Positions 8,624 to 17,544 of a stretch of 64,000 bases of DNA are shown here, piece by piece. Position 1 is the first letter of the stretch. Each line of letters starts with the position of its first letter. Made by a program: the position numbers and the translations under genes. The notes under the pieces are model-generated. The model saw only the letters and a list, made by a program, of their open reading frames with translations. It made no database searches and was not told the DNA's origin. Source of the DNA: Nitrospira sp. ND1. GTDB taxonomy: Bacteria; Nitrospirota; Nitrospiria; Nitrospirales; Nitrospiraceae. Location: NCBI RefSeq assembly GCF_900170025.1, contig NZ_FWEX01000006.1, forward strand, positions 2,159,623-2,223,622, in the 5' to 3' direction.

Positions 8624-8923
8624 ATGTTCGGTCTTGGCGCTGGTGAAATTCTCATAATCCTGGTCATTGCGTTCCTGCTCTTCGGGCCCAAGCAGTTGCC
8701 TGAGATCGGGCGTCAGGTGGGCAAGGCCGTGAAAGGATTTAAAGAAACGGCGGACGATCTGAAGAAGACGGTTGAGCCGGAGCTCAACATGATTCAGCAG
8801 GAAATGAAAATGGTGGAGCAGGATTTCGAGTCGTCGATGAAGGAAGCGGAAGAACAGATTAACCACGCAACATCGGGCGTAGAGCACGGGGCAGAGGAAT
8901 CGGGTTTGCCCAAGCAGGCCTAA
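8624..8923 (+). CDS. Twin-arginine translocase TatA/TatB-like subunit
   Basis: The 99-residue protein starts MFGLGAGEILIILVIAFLLF and continues GPKQLPEIGRQVGKAVKGFK, the Tat A/B hinge and amphipathic helix. Its cytoplasmic tail is long, charged and probably coiled (about residues 40-85), more like TatB than the Pro-rich tail of the upstream TatA. The Glu in the membrane helix (GAGEIL) also fits a TatB role, where it contacts TatC, but that assignment is inference. ATG 8624 is chosen because an earlier in-frame start at 8567 would add a non-family extension. No tatC is in the window. Confidence 0.85.
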   Translation: MFGLGAGEILIILVIAFLLFGPKQLPEIGRQVGKAVKGFKETADDLKKTVEPELNMIQQEMKMVEQDFESSMKEAEEQINHATSGVEHGAEESGLPKQA

Positions 8924-9029
8924 TACCATTCATATCCGCTCTACGGCTGTGAAGGGAGGTGACCACAGCAACAATACAAGACCTTACGGTGTGAGGAGCT
9001 CGTTTCAGGATGAAGCGAGGATCGGGGCC

Positions 9030-9047
9030 GAATGGTGGGCACCATTC
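9030..9047. promoter_or_regulatory. 18-bp palindrome upstream of the porin gene
   Basis: GAATGGTG-GG-CACCATTC is a perfect dyad with only two central bases, too tight for an RNA hairpin. It is better explained as a protein binding site. It lies about 125 bp before the porin start in an otherwise empty 250-bp gap. Operator function is a guess. Confidence 0.3.
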
Positions 9048-9173
9048 AGGTTCGAGCCCCCCGACATCACACACAAAGTGGGCTTTGTAGTGCAATAGCG
9101 GTTGGATGTATAGGCGGCACCCGGCGTGAGTGGGTACACAATGGGTTGCCATCCAATTCACAGGAGGAACGCT

Positions 9174-10832
9174 ATGAAACGCATCCATGGACGGACCAGG
9201 TGGGGCCGGTTGGCCGCCATCTTCGGCGCTGCGGCAGTGACGGCTCTGCAGTGTCTGACAGTCCCGGCCTTTGCCGGATTCGAACTTCCCCCGGGCGAAC
9301 GTATCACGAATCTTCCTGCCATTCCTCGCAACATGCCGCAAAAAGAAGCGTACGAACTGTATGACCCGGTCATCGGTCGGAACTTCGACATCAAGAATCT
9401 CTGGATGCGCGCCGATCTGCGTGTGCGCCCGGAAATGCGGAACAATGCCTGCTTCGGCGGCGCCCAAGGGGCCGGCGGAACATGTAACTCGTTTGGAACC
9501 CGCGGAACCGCTCCCGGCGGCGGCAACAAGGGCAACGACATGTTCGTGCAACAGTGGATGCGTTTGGGCATCGGCTATGACCTGTCTCCGGACGTGAATT
9601 TTTATGTGGAAATCATCGACAGCGCCACCTGGGGCGGTAACGGCAGCGCCGTGAATGCGGGGAACGCCGGCGATCCGCTGAATCACAATGGTGGGGCTGC
9701 GGGTGGTTCGGGCAACGGAGGCCGTTTGGGTGTCCGAGCAGCCTATATGTTGGTCAGAAATCTGGCCGATATCCAGGGCTTGAGCGTGAAGGTCGGTCGC
9801 CAGTATGTGATTTTCGGCAACCACTCTCTGTTCGGCCACTTCGATTGGGCCAACACCGGTTATTCACATGACGGTGTGATGTTCGCCTATCAGACCAAGA
9901 AGTGGGACAGCTACTTCGGCTGGTTTCGTAATTCGGAAAGCGATCTCGGTCAGGCAGCTCCAGTCGGAAGTGGTGCAGCGAATATCGCCGGCACCGGCGC
10001 TCAGGATGCCCAGCGCGATGCCGACATGTTCATTTTCTACAACCAGATCAAGATGGTCCCCGGAATGGTTATCGAGCCGTTCTATGTATTGTACCAGAAC
10101 CGTTATGGTTCGGCGGACAACGCGGGGCAGGGACTTGGGACCGCCAAGCACTCGAATCAGACCCGGCATATGATCGGAAACCGGATCGAAGTGCGCAAGG
10201 GCGGGTTCGATTTCAGCAACGAAATCGCCTATCAATTCGGACAAATGGGCCAGGCTGGGGCCTGCGCGGGCGAACAGAAATGTTTGCACATCAACGCCTG
10301 GGCGACCAGAAACTGGATCGGCTACACGTTCTATGACACGGCGTGGAAGACGCGTATTGCGTTCAACCTCGACTATGCTTCCGGAGACAGCAGAAACAAT
10401 ACCTGCGGCGCGACGCCGGGTTCTTGTAAGACAGCCAATACCTTTGAAAATTTCTTCCCGACGAACCACATCCACATGGGCTACATGGACGTGCAAGCGT
10501 GGAAGAACATGCTCTCACCGTCCGTCAACTTGCAGGCTCGTCCTTCCGCTCGTGACCATATCGAATTGTGGTACACGAACCTGAACCTCGCCAACTCCAA
10601 GGATTGTTGGTATCGAGGGGCTCAGGGCTGCTATGTCTTCTCGAATGCCAATAACACGAAGACGCATATCGGTGATGAAATCGATGTCGCGTACACCAGA
10701 ATGTTCGCAGACGGCAAGGTGGCCCTCCAGGCTGCTTACGGCACGATTTTCAGCGGTGGCTATCTGACCAGCACCCTGAACCAGACGCAAAATCAGCACT
10801 GGGCCTATATGTCGTTGTGGATGAACTTCTAA
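9174..10832 (+). CDS. Alginate-export-type outer membrane porin
   Basis: ATG 9174 follows a strong AGGAGG and starts a signal peptide (MKRIHGRTRWGRLAAIF..., ending VPAFA). The mature barrel of about 520 residues alternates polar and aromatic strands, for example LWMRADLRVRPEMRNNACF, VNFYVEIIDSATWGG and VKVGRQYVIFGNHSLF. It ends in aromatic Phe (SLWMNF), as outer membrane proteins do. This resembles the alginate export (AlgE-like) family, which in Nitrospira is a frequent outer membrane channel class. Gly/Asn-rich loops near residues 100-115 and 165-190 and several Cys pairs are unusual. Natural substrates may not be alginate. It is followed 83 bp later by a small secreted protein. Confidence 0.78.
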   Translation: MKRIHGRTRWGRLAAIFGAAAVTALQCLTVPAFAGFELPPGERITNLPAIPRNMPQKEAYELYDPVIGRNFDIKNLWMRADLRVRPEMRNNACFGGAQGAGGTCNSFGTRGTAPGGGNKGNDMFVQQWMRLGIGYDLSPDVNFYVEIIDSATWGGNGSAVNAGNAGDPLNHNGGAAGGSGNGGRLGVRAAYMLVRNLADIQGLSVKVGRQYVIFGNHSLFGHFDWANTGYSHDGVMFAYQTKKWDSYFGWFRNSESDLGQAAPVGSGAANIAGTGAQDAQRDADMFIFYNQIKMVPGMVIEPFYVLYQNRYGSADNAGQGLGTAKHSNQTRHMIGNRIEVRKGGFDFSNEIAYQFGQMGQAGACAGEQKCLHINAWATRNWIGYTFYDTAWKTRIAFNLDYASGDSRNNTCGATPGSCKTANTFENFFPTNHIHMGYMDVQAWKNMLSPSVNLQARPSARDHIELWYTNLNLANSKDCWYRGAQGCYVFSNANNTKTHIGDEIDVAYTRMFADGKVALQAAYGTIFSGGYLTSTLNQTQNQHWAYMSLWMNF

Positions 10833-10915
10833 GGAGAAGACTTCAGCTCATTGCTGTCAGCCATCAGCGCTGAGTGCCGTAGGCTGAGAGCGAAAGCAAG
10901 ACAAAGGAGATCATG

Positions 10916-11344
10916 ATGAAAAAACTCATGTTCGTAACGCTGGGCATTGCAGCGTTGGCGGTCGGCGGCCAGCCGGTTGCTGCGCAGGCTCAGGTCGCGG
11001 ATGCGATTCAGGCAGTGAACGATGCCATCGTCGAGTTGACTGATGCGCCCGGCTTGGGCAAGCGCACGACGGTCGATCTGGCGAAGCGATGGGGGTCCGA
11101 CCGTTCCGTCATCGACAGCGCCACGGCAAAGCTGCAGGATGGGCTCAGCAAGGCTCAGTCTGGCGGAGTTGGTGCCGATGCCATGCGTCAGTTGAAACTG
11201 GCGGTGGAGTATGGCAAGGCCCGCTTGCACAAAGAAGCCCGCTTGTCCGCACAGGGCGCTCTGCGCCACTTGTGCGTGGCGAACCAGGATCAAGGGCCTG
11301 GTTGCGATACGGTGCCGAAGTTCGGCAGCTATACCGCTCCCTAG
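10916..11344 (+). CDS. Small secreted helical protein of unknown function
   Basis: This protein of about 142 residues has a signal peptide (MKKLMFVTLGIAALAVGG..., cleavage near VAAQA) and a helical mature part with repeated Ala-rich segments (QVADAIQAVNDAIVEL, ATAKLQDGLSKAQ, LKLAVEYGKARLHKEA). Two Cys lie near the C-terminus. ATG 10916 is better spaced from AAGGAG than ATG 10913. It is probably co-transcribed with the porin, and both are closed by the strong terminator at 11402. It may be a periplasmic partner of the porin, but no known domain is recognised. Confidence 0.7.
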   Translation: MKKLMFVTLGIAALAVGGQPVAAQAQVADAIQAVNDAIVELTDAPGLGKRTTVDLAKRWGSDRSVIDSATAKLQDGLSKAQSGGVGADAMRQLKLAVEYGKARLHKEARLSAQGALRHLCVANQDQGPGCDTVPKFGSYTAP

Positions 11345-11401
11345 GAGTGCGACCTGCATAGTGCGAGGCGTGAGGGAGATCCCCTGCCTGTCTCGAAGAG
11401 T

Positions 11402-11440
11402 GAAGCCCCGCCGGGTGATCCCCGGCGGGGCTTCTTTTTT
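11402..11440 (+). terminator. Strong intrinsic terminator after the porin operon
   Basis: A perfect 14-bp GC-rich stem (11402-11415 and 11421-11434, loop TGATC) is followed by six T. It closes transcription of the porin and small secreted protein genes before recQ. Confidence 0.93.
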
Positions 11441-11559
11441 CCTGCATGGGTGGGGCAACGGGTTACGGTGAGAGCGCTGGCTTGCCCGCAGTCAGTCGAT
11501 CGCCTTATACTCGGCGCACTCGTAATCTTCATCACCGTTCGTGCGTTTCTTTCCTCATC

Positions 11560-13422
11560 GTGGACGATCTGAGCACACAGCTGAGCCGGACATTCGGGTT
11601 TTCGGCCTTTCGCGCGGGGCAGCGCGAAGTCATGGAAGCCGTGCTGGCCCGTCGCGATGCCATGGCGGTCATGCCGACCGGCCAGGGCAAGTCGCTCTGT
11701 TACCAGCTTCCCGCCACCCTGTTGCCCGGGGTGACCCTGGTGATTTCTCCGCTCATTGCGTTGATGCAGGATCAAGTCACTAGTTTGACGGCGCGGGGGA
11801 TTGCCGCGGCGGCGTTCCACTCCGGGCTTTCCGAGCAGGAGCGGGATCGAGTGGTATTGGATCTCAAGCTGCGCCGGTTGCAGTTGCTCTATCTCGCTCC
11901 GGAGCGGATGCAGCATGAGCGGTTTCTCCGTCTGCTCCGTTCGCTGTGGGTGTCGTTACTCGTCGTCGACGAAGCGCATTGTATTTCCCAGTGGGGGCAC
12001 GATTTCCGCCCTGACTACCTGAACATCGGCCGGTTGCGCCGGGAACTCGAGAATCCCCCTTGCCTGGCCTTGACGGCCACGGCGACCGCGCGCGTGCAGG
12101 CAGATTTGTGCGACCGATTGTCACTCCAGGACCCGCTTCGCTTGGTGACCGGCTTTCGACGCTCTAACCTCGCGCTGTCTGTCCGCCTCTGCCGGTCCCG
12201 CCAGGAAAAGCTCGCGACATTGGATCGTGTGGTGCGTGAATACGAAACGGGCACCATTCTGATCTATTGCGCCACGCGTCGAGCGGTGGAGGAGGTGGCG
12301 GCCTGCCTGGGGCAGTCGCAGTCGTCCGTCGGGTACTATCACGCCGGCTTGTCGGATGAAGAGCGGCGGAAGGTGCATGACGAGTTTCGTGTGGGAACGG
12401 TGAGGATTTTGGCGGCGACCAATGCGTTTGGCATGGGGATCGATAAATCGGATGTCCGGTTGGTGGTGCATTTCGATATTCCGGGAAGCCTGGAGGCTTA
12501 CTATCAGGAAGTGGGCCGGGCGGGGCGTGATGGCCGACCTGCCGCCTGCCTACTGCTGTTTCATGAACGGGATGTGGCCACTCAGGAGTACTTCATTCAG
12601 CAAGCGTCGAAAGAATCCGGTAGTTCAGCACGCGCCGATCGCATGAAGACGTTGCTACAGGATTTACTGGAGTATGTGTCGGTGCCGACCTGTCGGCAAC
12701 TCGCCATTCTCGACTACTTCAGCGATGAGGCCGAACGGGCCCTTGGGCCCTGCGGGCTTTGTGATCGTTGCGTGGTGACGCCACAGCTCAGTGCGCACGT
12801 TGTCGGCGATGAGGCCTCCTGCGCGAAGGCTGTCCTGGCGGCGGTCTCCTGGTGTATGGGCCGATTCGGTGTGAGCCGAATTGTCGACATGCTCCGCGGG
12901 AGTCGATCGAAGGCGCTGCTCACCTATGGGGCCGAAGAGTGTCCGGGGTATGGGGGGTATCACGCATGGTCGAAGACGGCGTTGACTCATCTGGTGAAAG
13001 CCCTCATCGATGCGGGATATCTGCAGGTCGAAGGACTGGAGTATCCCACGCTCGACCTGACGCGGAAGGGACAGGAGGTGTTGAAAGGAATCAGTCCTCT
13101 GGTATTGAGCGAGCAGGCTGAGGATCCGGCAGCGTCGACGCTGAAACCACAAGGGAGCGGGCGAGGTAGCTCGATGGCGCCTCTGCATACCGCCTCAGTC
13201 GACCCGCAGCTCTTTGAACGGCTTCGTCAACTCCGGCGTGAGCTGGCCGAGGAAGAAGGGGTCGCGCCGTTTGTTATTTTTCATGACAAGACCCTTCGGA
13301 ATATCGCCGGTTACAAACCCGTGACGCTTGCCGCCCTGCTGGAGATCCCCGGGATCGGCGAGGTCAAGGTGGAGCGGTATGGCCGTCGAGTGCTGGGTGT
13401 GGTGAACGAGGCCTACGACTAA
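11560..13422 (+). CDS. recQ: ATP-dependent DNA helicase RecQ
   Basis: The 3'-5' helicase has Walker A MPTGQGKSLCYQLPA, the DEAH box VVDEAHCISQWGHDFRPDY, motif VI QEVGRAGRDGRPA, and the RecQ zinc site formed by one Cys in PTCRQL and three in GPCGLCDRC. A winged-helix region follows, then a C-terminal HRDC domain containing LLEIPGIGEVKVERYG. It unwinds recombination and repair intermediates. The frame extends upstream to ATG 11446, but that extension does not look like RecQ. GTG 11560 gives the usual N-terminus just before the FGFSAFRAGQREV motif, so I prefer it. It converges with thrH. Confidence 0.93.
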   Translation: MDDLSTQLSRTFGFSAFRAGQREVMEAVLARRDAMAVMPTGQGKSLCYQLPATLLPGVTLVISPLIALMQDQVTSLTARGIAAAAFHSGLSEQERDRVVLDLKLRRLQLLYLAPERMQHERFLRLLRSLWVSLLVVDEAHCISQWGHDFRPDYLNIGRLRRELENPPCLALTATATARVQADLCDRLSLQDPLRLVTGFRRSNLALSVRLCRSRQEKLATLDRVVREYETGTILIYCATRRAVEEVAACLGQSQSSVGYYHAGLSDEERRKVHDEFRVGTVRILAATNAFGMGIDKSDVRLVVHFDIPGSLEAYYQEVGRAGRDGRPAACLLLFHERDVATQEYFIQQASKESGSSARADRMKTLLQDLLEYVSVPTCRQLAILDYFSDEAERALGPCGLCDRCVVTPQLSAHVVGDEASCAKAVLAAVSWCMGRFGVSRIVDMLRGSRSKALLTYGAEECPGYGGYHAWSKTALTHLVKALIDAGYLQVEGLEYPTLDLTRKGQEVLKGISPLVLSEQAEDPAASTLKPQGSGRGSSMAPLHTASVDPQLFERLRQLRRELAEEEGVAPFVIFHDKTLRNIAGYKPVTLAALLEIPGIGEVKVERYGRRVLGVVNEAYD

Positions 13423-13500
13423 GCCGTCTTCTCGTTATTGTCTAACGACCCCTTCAATGCCATTTTGCCGGGGAAGAATGATTTCGTAGCCATTTGGCTA

Positions 13501-14121
13501 TTATTCTCTCAGATTCCCTGCCTTTCGAAATTGCTCCTGCAGTTCGGCATACGTTTTCGTCACCGGAAACTGAGGGAACTCTTTCGGGAGATGGTCAGGG
13601 GGGCGGAAAAAGAATCCGGCGTGAGCCTCTCCCAGCATGGCGGTGTCGTTGTAGGCGTCTCCTGCCGCCATGACACGAAAATTGAGGTTCTTCAACGCGG
13701 CCACCGCATGTTTTTTCTGGTTCGGCTGGCGGAGTTTGTAGTGGACGATCCTGCCGGTCGTCCCAATCTCCAGTTGATTGCAGAAAATCGTTGGATATCC
13801 GAGCTGCCGCATCAAGGGAAGCGCGAATTCATAAAACGTATCCGACAGAATAATGACCTGTGTCCGCTCCCGCAGCCAGGCAATGAATTCGGCTGCGCCT
13901 TCCATCGGCCCCATGGCGTCGATCACGGATTGAATGTCCGCCAGGGTCAGGCCATGCTGATCTAGGATGCTCAGGCGGCGTGTCATCAGGGCATCGTAGT
14001 CCGGCATCTCGCGGGTGGTGATCTTGAGCTCTTCGATGCCGGTCTTGATGGCAAAGTTCACCCAAATTTCAGGCACCAGCACGCCCTCAAGGTCCAGACA
14101 CACAATCACGGGGTTCTGCAT
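13501..14121 (-). CDS. thrH: Bifunctional phosphoserine phosphatase/homoserine phosphotransferase ThrH
   Basis: This 206-residue HAD-family protein starts with the nucleophile motif VCLDLEGVLVPEIW, where DxE replaces the usual DxD, as in ThrH. It has motif II IILSDTFYEF and an acidic motif AAGDAYNDTAML. Its length matches Pseudomonas ThrH, which dephosphorylates phosphoserine and can transfer the phosphate to homoserine, linking serine and threonine synthesis. It stands alone between recQ and a YkgJ-type gene. Confidence 0.88.
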   Translation of the reverse strand: MQNPVIVCLDLEGVLVPEIWVNFAIKTGIEELKITTREMPDYDALMTRRLSILDQHGLTLADIQSVIDAMGPMEGAAEFIAWLRERTQVIILSDTFYEFALPLMRQLGYPTIFCNQLEIGTTGRIVHYKLRQPNQKKHAVAALKNLNFRVMAAGDAYNDTAMLGEAHAGFFFRPPDHLPKEFPQFPVTKTYAELQEQFRKAGNLRE

Positions 14122-14204
14122 TCATCCTCCTGCGGGAATTGATGGGTGGTGAAAAGTGGGCTTTTCGGTAACGGGTAGTGATAGGGACAAACCAGCGGTC
14201 TGCC

Positions 14205-15002
14205 CTATCCCGCGTTACTACGACGGGCCTTTTCTTGACTGAGATACCGCCAGATCTTGTCCATGGCCTTCTCGAATAGTTCTGTGCCGGTCCATTGGTT
14301 GGTCTGCTCCTCCTTATGCCGTCTGGCCCAATCGACGGCCAGCGGGAGCGGGATCAGCCTGGGTGCTGTTCCGGTCAGGTCTGCCCAGAGCAGGCTCAGA
14401 GCCGTACTGAGGCGAACGGCGACGGGAACCGGCTGGACGGTCGGCGTGGTCATGTCCTGACATTCTGTGGCCGGCGACGTGACAGCAAGCTCCCGGCAGG
14501 CTGCAGGCCGATCGGCGTAAATGCTGCAGGTTTCATTGTCGAGAAAGGGGCAGGGCATGCGAAGCGCGTAGTAGGCCCGGTTCAACGGCTCGATCGCCTC
14601 GTCACTCAACGGCTCAGAAGAATCGGCCAGCGAAGAGAGTTGTTTCAGGATACCGGCGCGAGCCAGTTGTTGCTGGGCCTGGTCGAGTTTGGACAGCAGG
14701 CGATTCCGCTCGTTCTGGTCAAGCCGGTCGATGGTGTTGGTGAGAGCAAAGGCTTCCGGCACCGAAATCGGTACGAGCATCCGGCAGCAGGCGGCGCAGC
14801 CCTTTTCGCACGAGACCCTCTCGCCGGCTTGGAGTAATCGGCGTTGTTCCAGGACCTGGGCTTCTTCTCCGAGACTGCGCATGAGCGGGAGAATCGCAGT
14901 GATCGGTACGAAGCTCGTTGGCACGCCCACGGCAGTGCTGATTTCTCCGCTTGGAGTCTGCAGAGAGATTTCAAAGTGTTCAACGGCAGTGTGGTTACTC
15001 AC
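14205..15002 (-). CDS. YkgJ-family cysteine cluster protein
   Basis: The protein of 265 residues carries VSCEKGCAACCRMLVPIS near residue 65 and MPCPFLDNETCSIYADRP with PAACRELAV further on. These are the spaced cysteines of the YkgJ (UPF0153) family, thought to chelate zinc or an Fe-S centre. The N- and C-terminal extensions are helical and not recognised. Function is unknown. A second, shorter family member lies at 30365-30994. Confidence 0.8.
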   Translation of the reverse strand: MSNHTAVEHFEISLQTPSGEISTAVGVPTSFVPITAILPLMRSLGEEAQVLEQRRLLQAGERVSCEKGCAACCRMLVPISVPEAFALTNTIDRLDQNERNRLLSKLDQAQQQLARAGILKQLSSLADSSEPLSDEAIEPLNRAYYALRMPCPFLDNETCSIYADRPAACRELAVTSPATECQDMTTPTVQPVPVAVRLSTALSLLWADLTGTAPRLIPLPLAVDWARRHKEEQTNQWTGTELFEKAMDKIWRYLSQEKARRSNAG

Positions 15003-15162
15003 GGGTACCCATCTTTAAGTCCGAATGGGAGTCACTTGCGCGATGGCATTCGTGCCATCCTGCGCAGGCGCTATCATAGAGAACCTCAGAATCAGTGGTC
15101 AACCAAAGCCTCATAGCCCTCAGTCTTGCCCCGGGAGGACTGTTGCGGCTACTCTGTCGTCG

Positions 15163-15534
15163 ATGCGTTTGTCAGGCCACATTATTGGATTGCTGAAAGA
15201 ATACATGCGGGATCTTGTCGAGCAAGCGCGGCAGGAGTCGCAGGCTCAAGAGGCGTTCGGCTTCTCGGCACCTCCGTACCAGCCGGACCATGCCATCGCC
15301 GATTTACTGGCTATTTTAGATGACCGCATCGAATCGGAAGGGGTGCAGGTTGGGCTGCCCATTGAGTTTTTGCACGAGATGTGGCGGCGCTGCAACGAAG
15401 CGCGCGGTGAGATCACCGATCGTGTGTGGCTCGAAACCAATATCGGCCTGTCTGGTCCTTCCAAGGCTCGTGTTCGTGAGCTGACCTACGCCTCTGTGAT
15501 CGACTGTCTTGAGCGTGAGCCTTCCGGCGAGTGA
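15163..15534 (+). CDS. Hypothetical protein
   Basis: The recognisable protein starts at MRLSGHIIGLLKEYMRDLV and has about 123 residues. It is helical and acidic, with a middle segment AIADLLAILDDRIESEGVQ and a C-terminal half ending in ASVIDCLEREPSGE. An earlier in-frame start at 15025 adds 46 residues of low-complexity character that I do not trust. No family is recognised and no ribosome site is obvious. Confidence 0.5.
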   Translation: MRLSGHIIGLLKEYMRDLVEQARQESQAQEAFGFSAPPYQPDHAIADLLAILDDRIESEGVQVGLPIEFLHEMWRRCNEARGEITDRVWLETNIGLSGPSKARVRELTYASVIDCLEREPSGE

Positions 15535-15627
15535 GCCAGACGAACGACAGCATTCCGTCGCACAGCTACACGGCCCTTATTCTTTTGGCTGTGTGGAGTC
15601 TCAGCAGGCTAGAGTCTTGGGGGGATC

Positions 15628-16440
15628 CTACAATTTCCCGGCAAGCCAATAAACGATGATCCCTGCCACTTCGTCGACGGCTTGGGTGGTGATGAGCAGG
15701 GCCTTGGCTGTGGGCAGGAAGTCAAAGAGGGTGGCCTGTTCCCAGGCTTGTTGTGGAGTGTGTTGAGATTCGTAGCCGCAGGGAAACGGGGTGACGACAA
15801 AACCTTGCTTTTCGAAGAGTCTGACTGCGCGGGGCAGGTGATAGGCTGCGGTCACCAATATGATGCGTCCTGACCCAAGTATGGCTTTGGTCTGCACGGC
15901 GTTTTCATAAGTGGTCCTGGATTGTTCCTCGATCAGGATCGCGGACTCCGGCACACCAAGGCGAAGGGCCCACCGTTTCATCTCGTGGGATTCCAGCAGA
16001 CCGGTTCGGAATACAGTGGCGTCGCCCCCGGTGAGCAACAGTTTTGGGGCAAGATTCTGTTGCCACAAGTCTGCGCCACAACCCGTACGCTGGCGGGAGG
16101 CATCAGAAACCTCATCGGCTGGGCGGAGTGATCCCTTCTGAAAGACGCCTCCTGCCAGAACCACCACCGCGTCGAACTTCGATGTGGAAGTGGGCTGGAA
16201 TGATGGATACTGCGTTTCGAGCAGCGCAATGTATAGGAGGGATAGTACGGGAGTGGCCGTCAGCAGCAACAGTAGCACGGTGAGGAACAAGAGGCGCCTG
16301 ACCCAAGTCCTCCGCCCGGGGGACACGGGGAGGCAGGCGGTCAACAGGGCGAGGAGTCCGGCGATGAGAATCCATGACAAGGGGTAGAGCAGGTATTTCA
16401 AGGCCTTATACACACCGAACCACATGGGCGTGAGGTCCAT
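15628..16440 (-). CDS. YdcF/ElyC-type DUF218 membrane protein
   Basis: This 270-residue protein has two N-terminal membrane helices (about 15-38 and 48-70) followed by a DUF218 domain: FDAVVVLAGGVFQKG, LLLTGGDATVF, SRTTYENAVQTKAIL and IILVTAAYHLPRAVRLFEK. This matches ElyC/SanA/YdcF proteins, linked to peptidoglycan precursor or undecaprenyl-phosphate metabolism at the inner membrane. The E. coli relative ElyC is needed for wall synthesis at low temperature. It is divergent from the EVE-domain gene. Confidence 0.85.
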   Translation of the reverse strand: MDLTPMWFGVYKALKYLLYPLSWILIAGLLALLTACLPVSPGRRTWVRRLLFLTVLLLLLTATPVLSLLYIALLETQYPSFQPTSTSKFDAVVVLAGGVFQKGSLRPADEVSDASRQRTGCGADLWQQNLAPKLLLTGGDATVFRTGLLESHEMKRWALRLGVPESAILIEEQSRTTYENAVQTKAILGSGRIILVTAAYHLPRAVRLFEKQGFVVTPFPCGYESQHTPQQAWEQATLFDFLPTAKALLITTQAVDEVAGIIVYWLAGKL

Positions 16441-16521
16441 GGACGCTCCCGGTTAATAGGCGAAACAGAGTGCTCAGCATACACTGAGGGCGTACAGACA
16501 CCAAGTGTTGAGGAGGATTCG

Positions 16522-17007
16522 ATGGCAGACGGACGGCACTATTGGTTGATGAAATCCGAACCCAAGGTCTTTTCAATCGATGATCTTGCTGGGTCACCGA
16601 AGAGCACGACTTCATGGGATGGTGTACGGAACTACCAGGCGCGTAACTTTATGCGGGCAATGAAAATCGGGGATCAGGTCCTCTTTTACCACAGTAATGC
16701 CAATCCGCCCGCGGTGGTTGGAGTTGCGGAAGTGGTGAGAGCGGCCTATCCCGATGCCACGCAGTTCGATAAGCGGGATTCGCACTACGATCCGGCCGGC
16801 AATCCGGCTCAGCCTCGCTGGGACATGGTCGATATCCGGTTTGTTCGCAAATTCCTCGCGCCGCTGTCGTTGGACCTGTTGCGTGCGAAGGCTGGTCTGA
16901 AGGGAATGGAATTGCTTCGAAAGGGATCGCGGCTGTCGGTTCAGCCGGTGCGGGCGGCCGAGTGGAATGAAATTATCAGGCTGGAGGAGGTACAGGCGGA
17001 CAGCTAG
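16522..17007 (+). CDS. EVE-domain protein (THYN1-like)
   Basis: The 161-residue protein is essentially one EVE domain, opening with YWLMKSEPKVFSIDDL, then SWDGVRNYQARNFMRAM, GDQVLFYHSNANPPAVVGVA and PRWDMVDIRFVRKF. EVE domains are PUA-like folds that bind modified bases in nucleic acids. Bacterial stand-alone members of this length are common housekeeping genes. ATG 16522 follows GAGGA. The exact ligand is unknown. Confidence 0.9.
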   Translation: MADGRHYWLMKSEPKVFSIDDLAGSPKSTTSWDGVRNYQARNFMRAMKIGDQVLFYHSNANPPAVVGVAEVVRAAYPDATQFDKRDSHYDPAGNPAQPRWDMVDIRFVRKFLAPLSLDLLRAKAGLKGMELLRKGSRLSVQPVRAAEWNEIIRLEEVQADS

Positions 17008-17062
17008 CACGGTCCGGGAAGAACTCACTTCCGGACGGGAGGTGTCCTCGGTTCAGCACGGG

Positions 17063-17320
17063 TCAACTACGAGCCTTTCCATCATCCAGATATCGATGTT
17101 GCCAGTCGAGCCAGGCATGTCCCAGTTCATGGGCGAGGATGTATCTCCGCCGCGTGACGGGTAGTCGTTTGCGAATATAGATGGTCTTGGCTTCATTGTC
17201 CCAAATCCCATCCGCATTCGAATCCTGCCGGTCCATCTCGGAGTCCGTGACCTGCCTGATCATGATGTGGTAGCCGAATGGAAGGATGACTTTGTTTGGT
17301 ATTCGCACCATGCCCCTCAC
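17063..17320 (-). CDS. Small HEXXH protein (putative metallopeptidase-like)
   Basis: The 85-residue protein has a zinc-metallopeptidase helix ILAHELGHAWLDWQH near the C-terminus, preceded by a strand-like segment AKTIYIRKRLPVTRRRY. This resembles the core of ImmA/IrrE or SprT-like peptidases cut down to minimal size. The third zinc ligand is not apparent, so activity is uncertain. It has no partner regulator nearby. Confidence 0.6.
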   Translation of the reverse strand: MRGMVRIPNKVILPFGYHIMIRQVTDSEMDRQDSNADGIWDNEAKTIYIRKRLPVTRRRYILAHELGHAWLDWQHRYLDDGKARS

Positions 17321-17544
17321 GGTCGTATCAAATAGGTGGCCTCAGCCAAGAATTCCTGCTCCGGAATAGCCTAACATATTTTCTCTTTCGTCTTCCTGTC
17401 TAAATAATCATTACTATCAGTGGTTTGCGAGAGATTGCTGCTTGGTCGCTGTATGGCTGCTCGGTGGTGGTTGAGCAATTTTCGATGGCGATGAGACAGC
17501 GCTGAGCATTTCAATTGAAAGATTGGATGGTGTATCATGCCCCC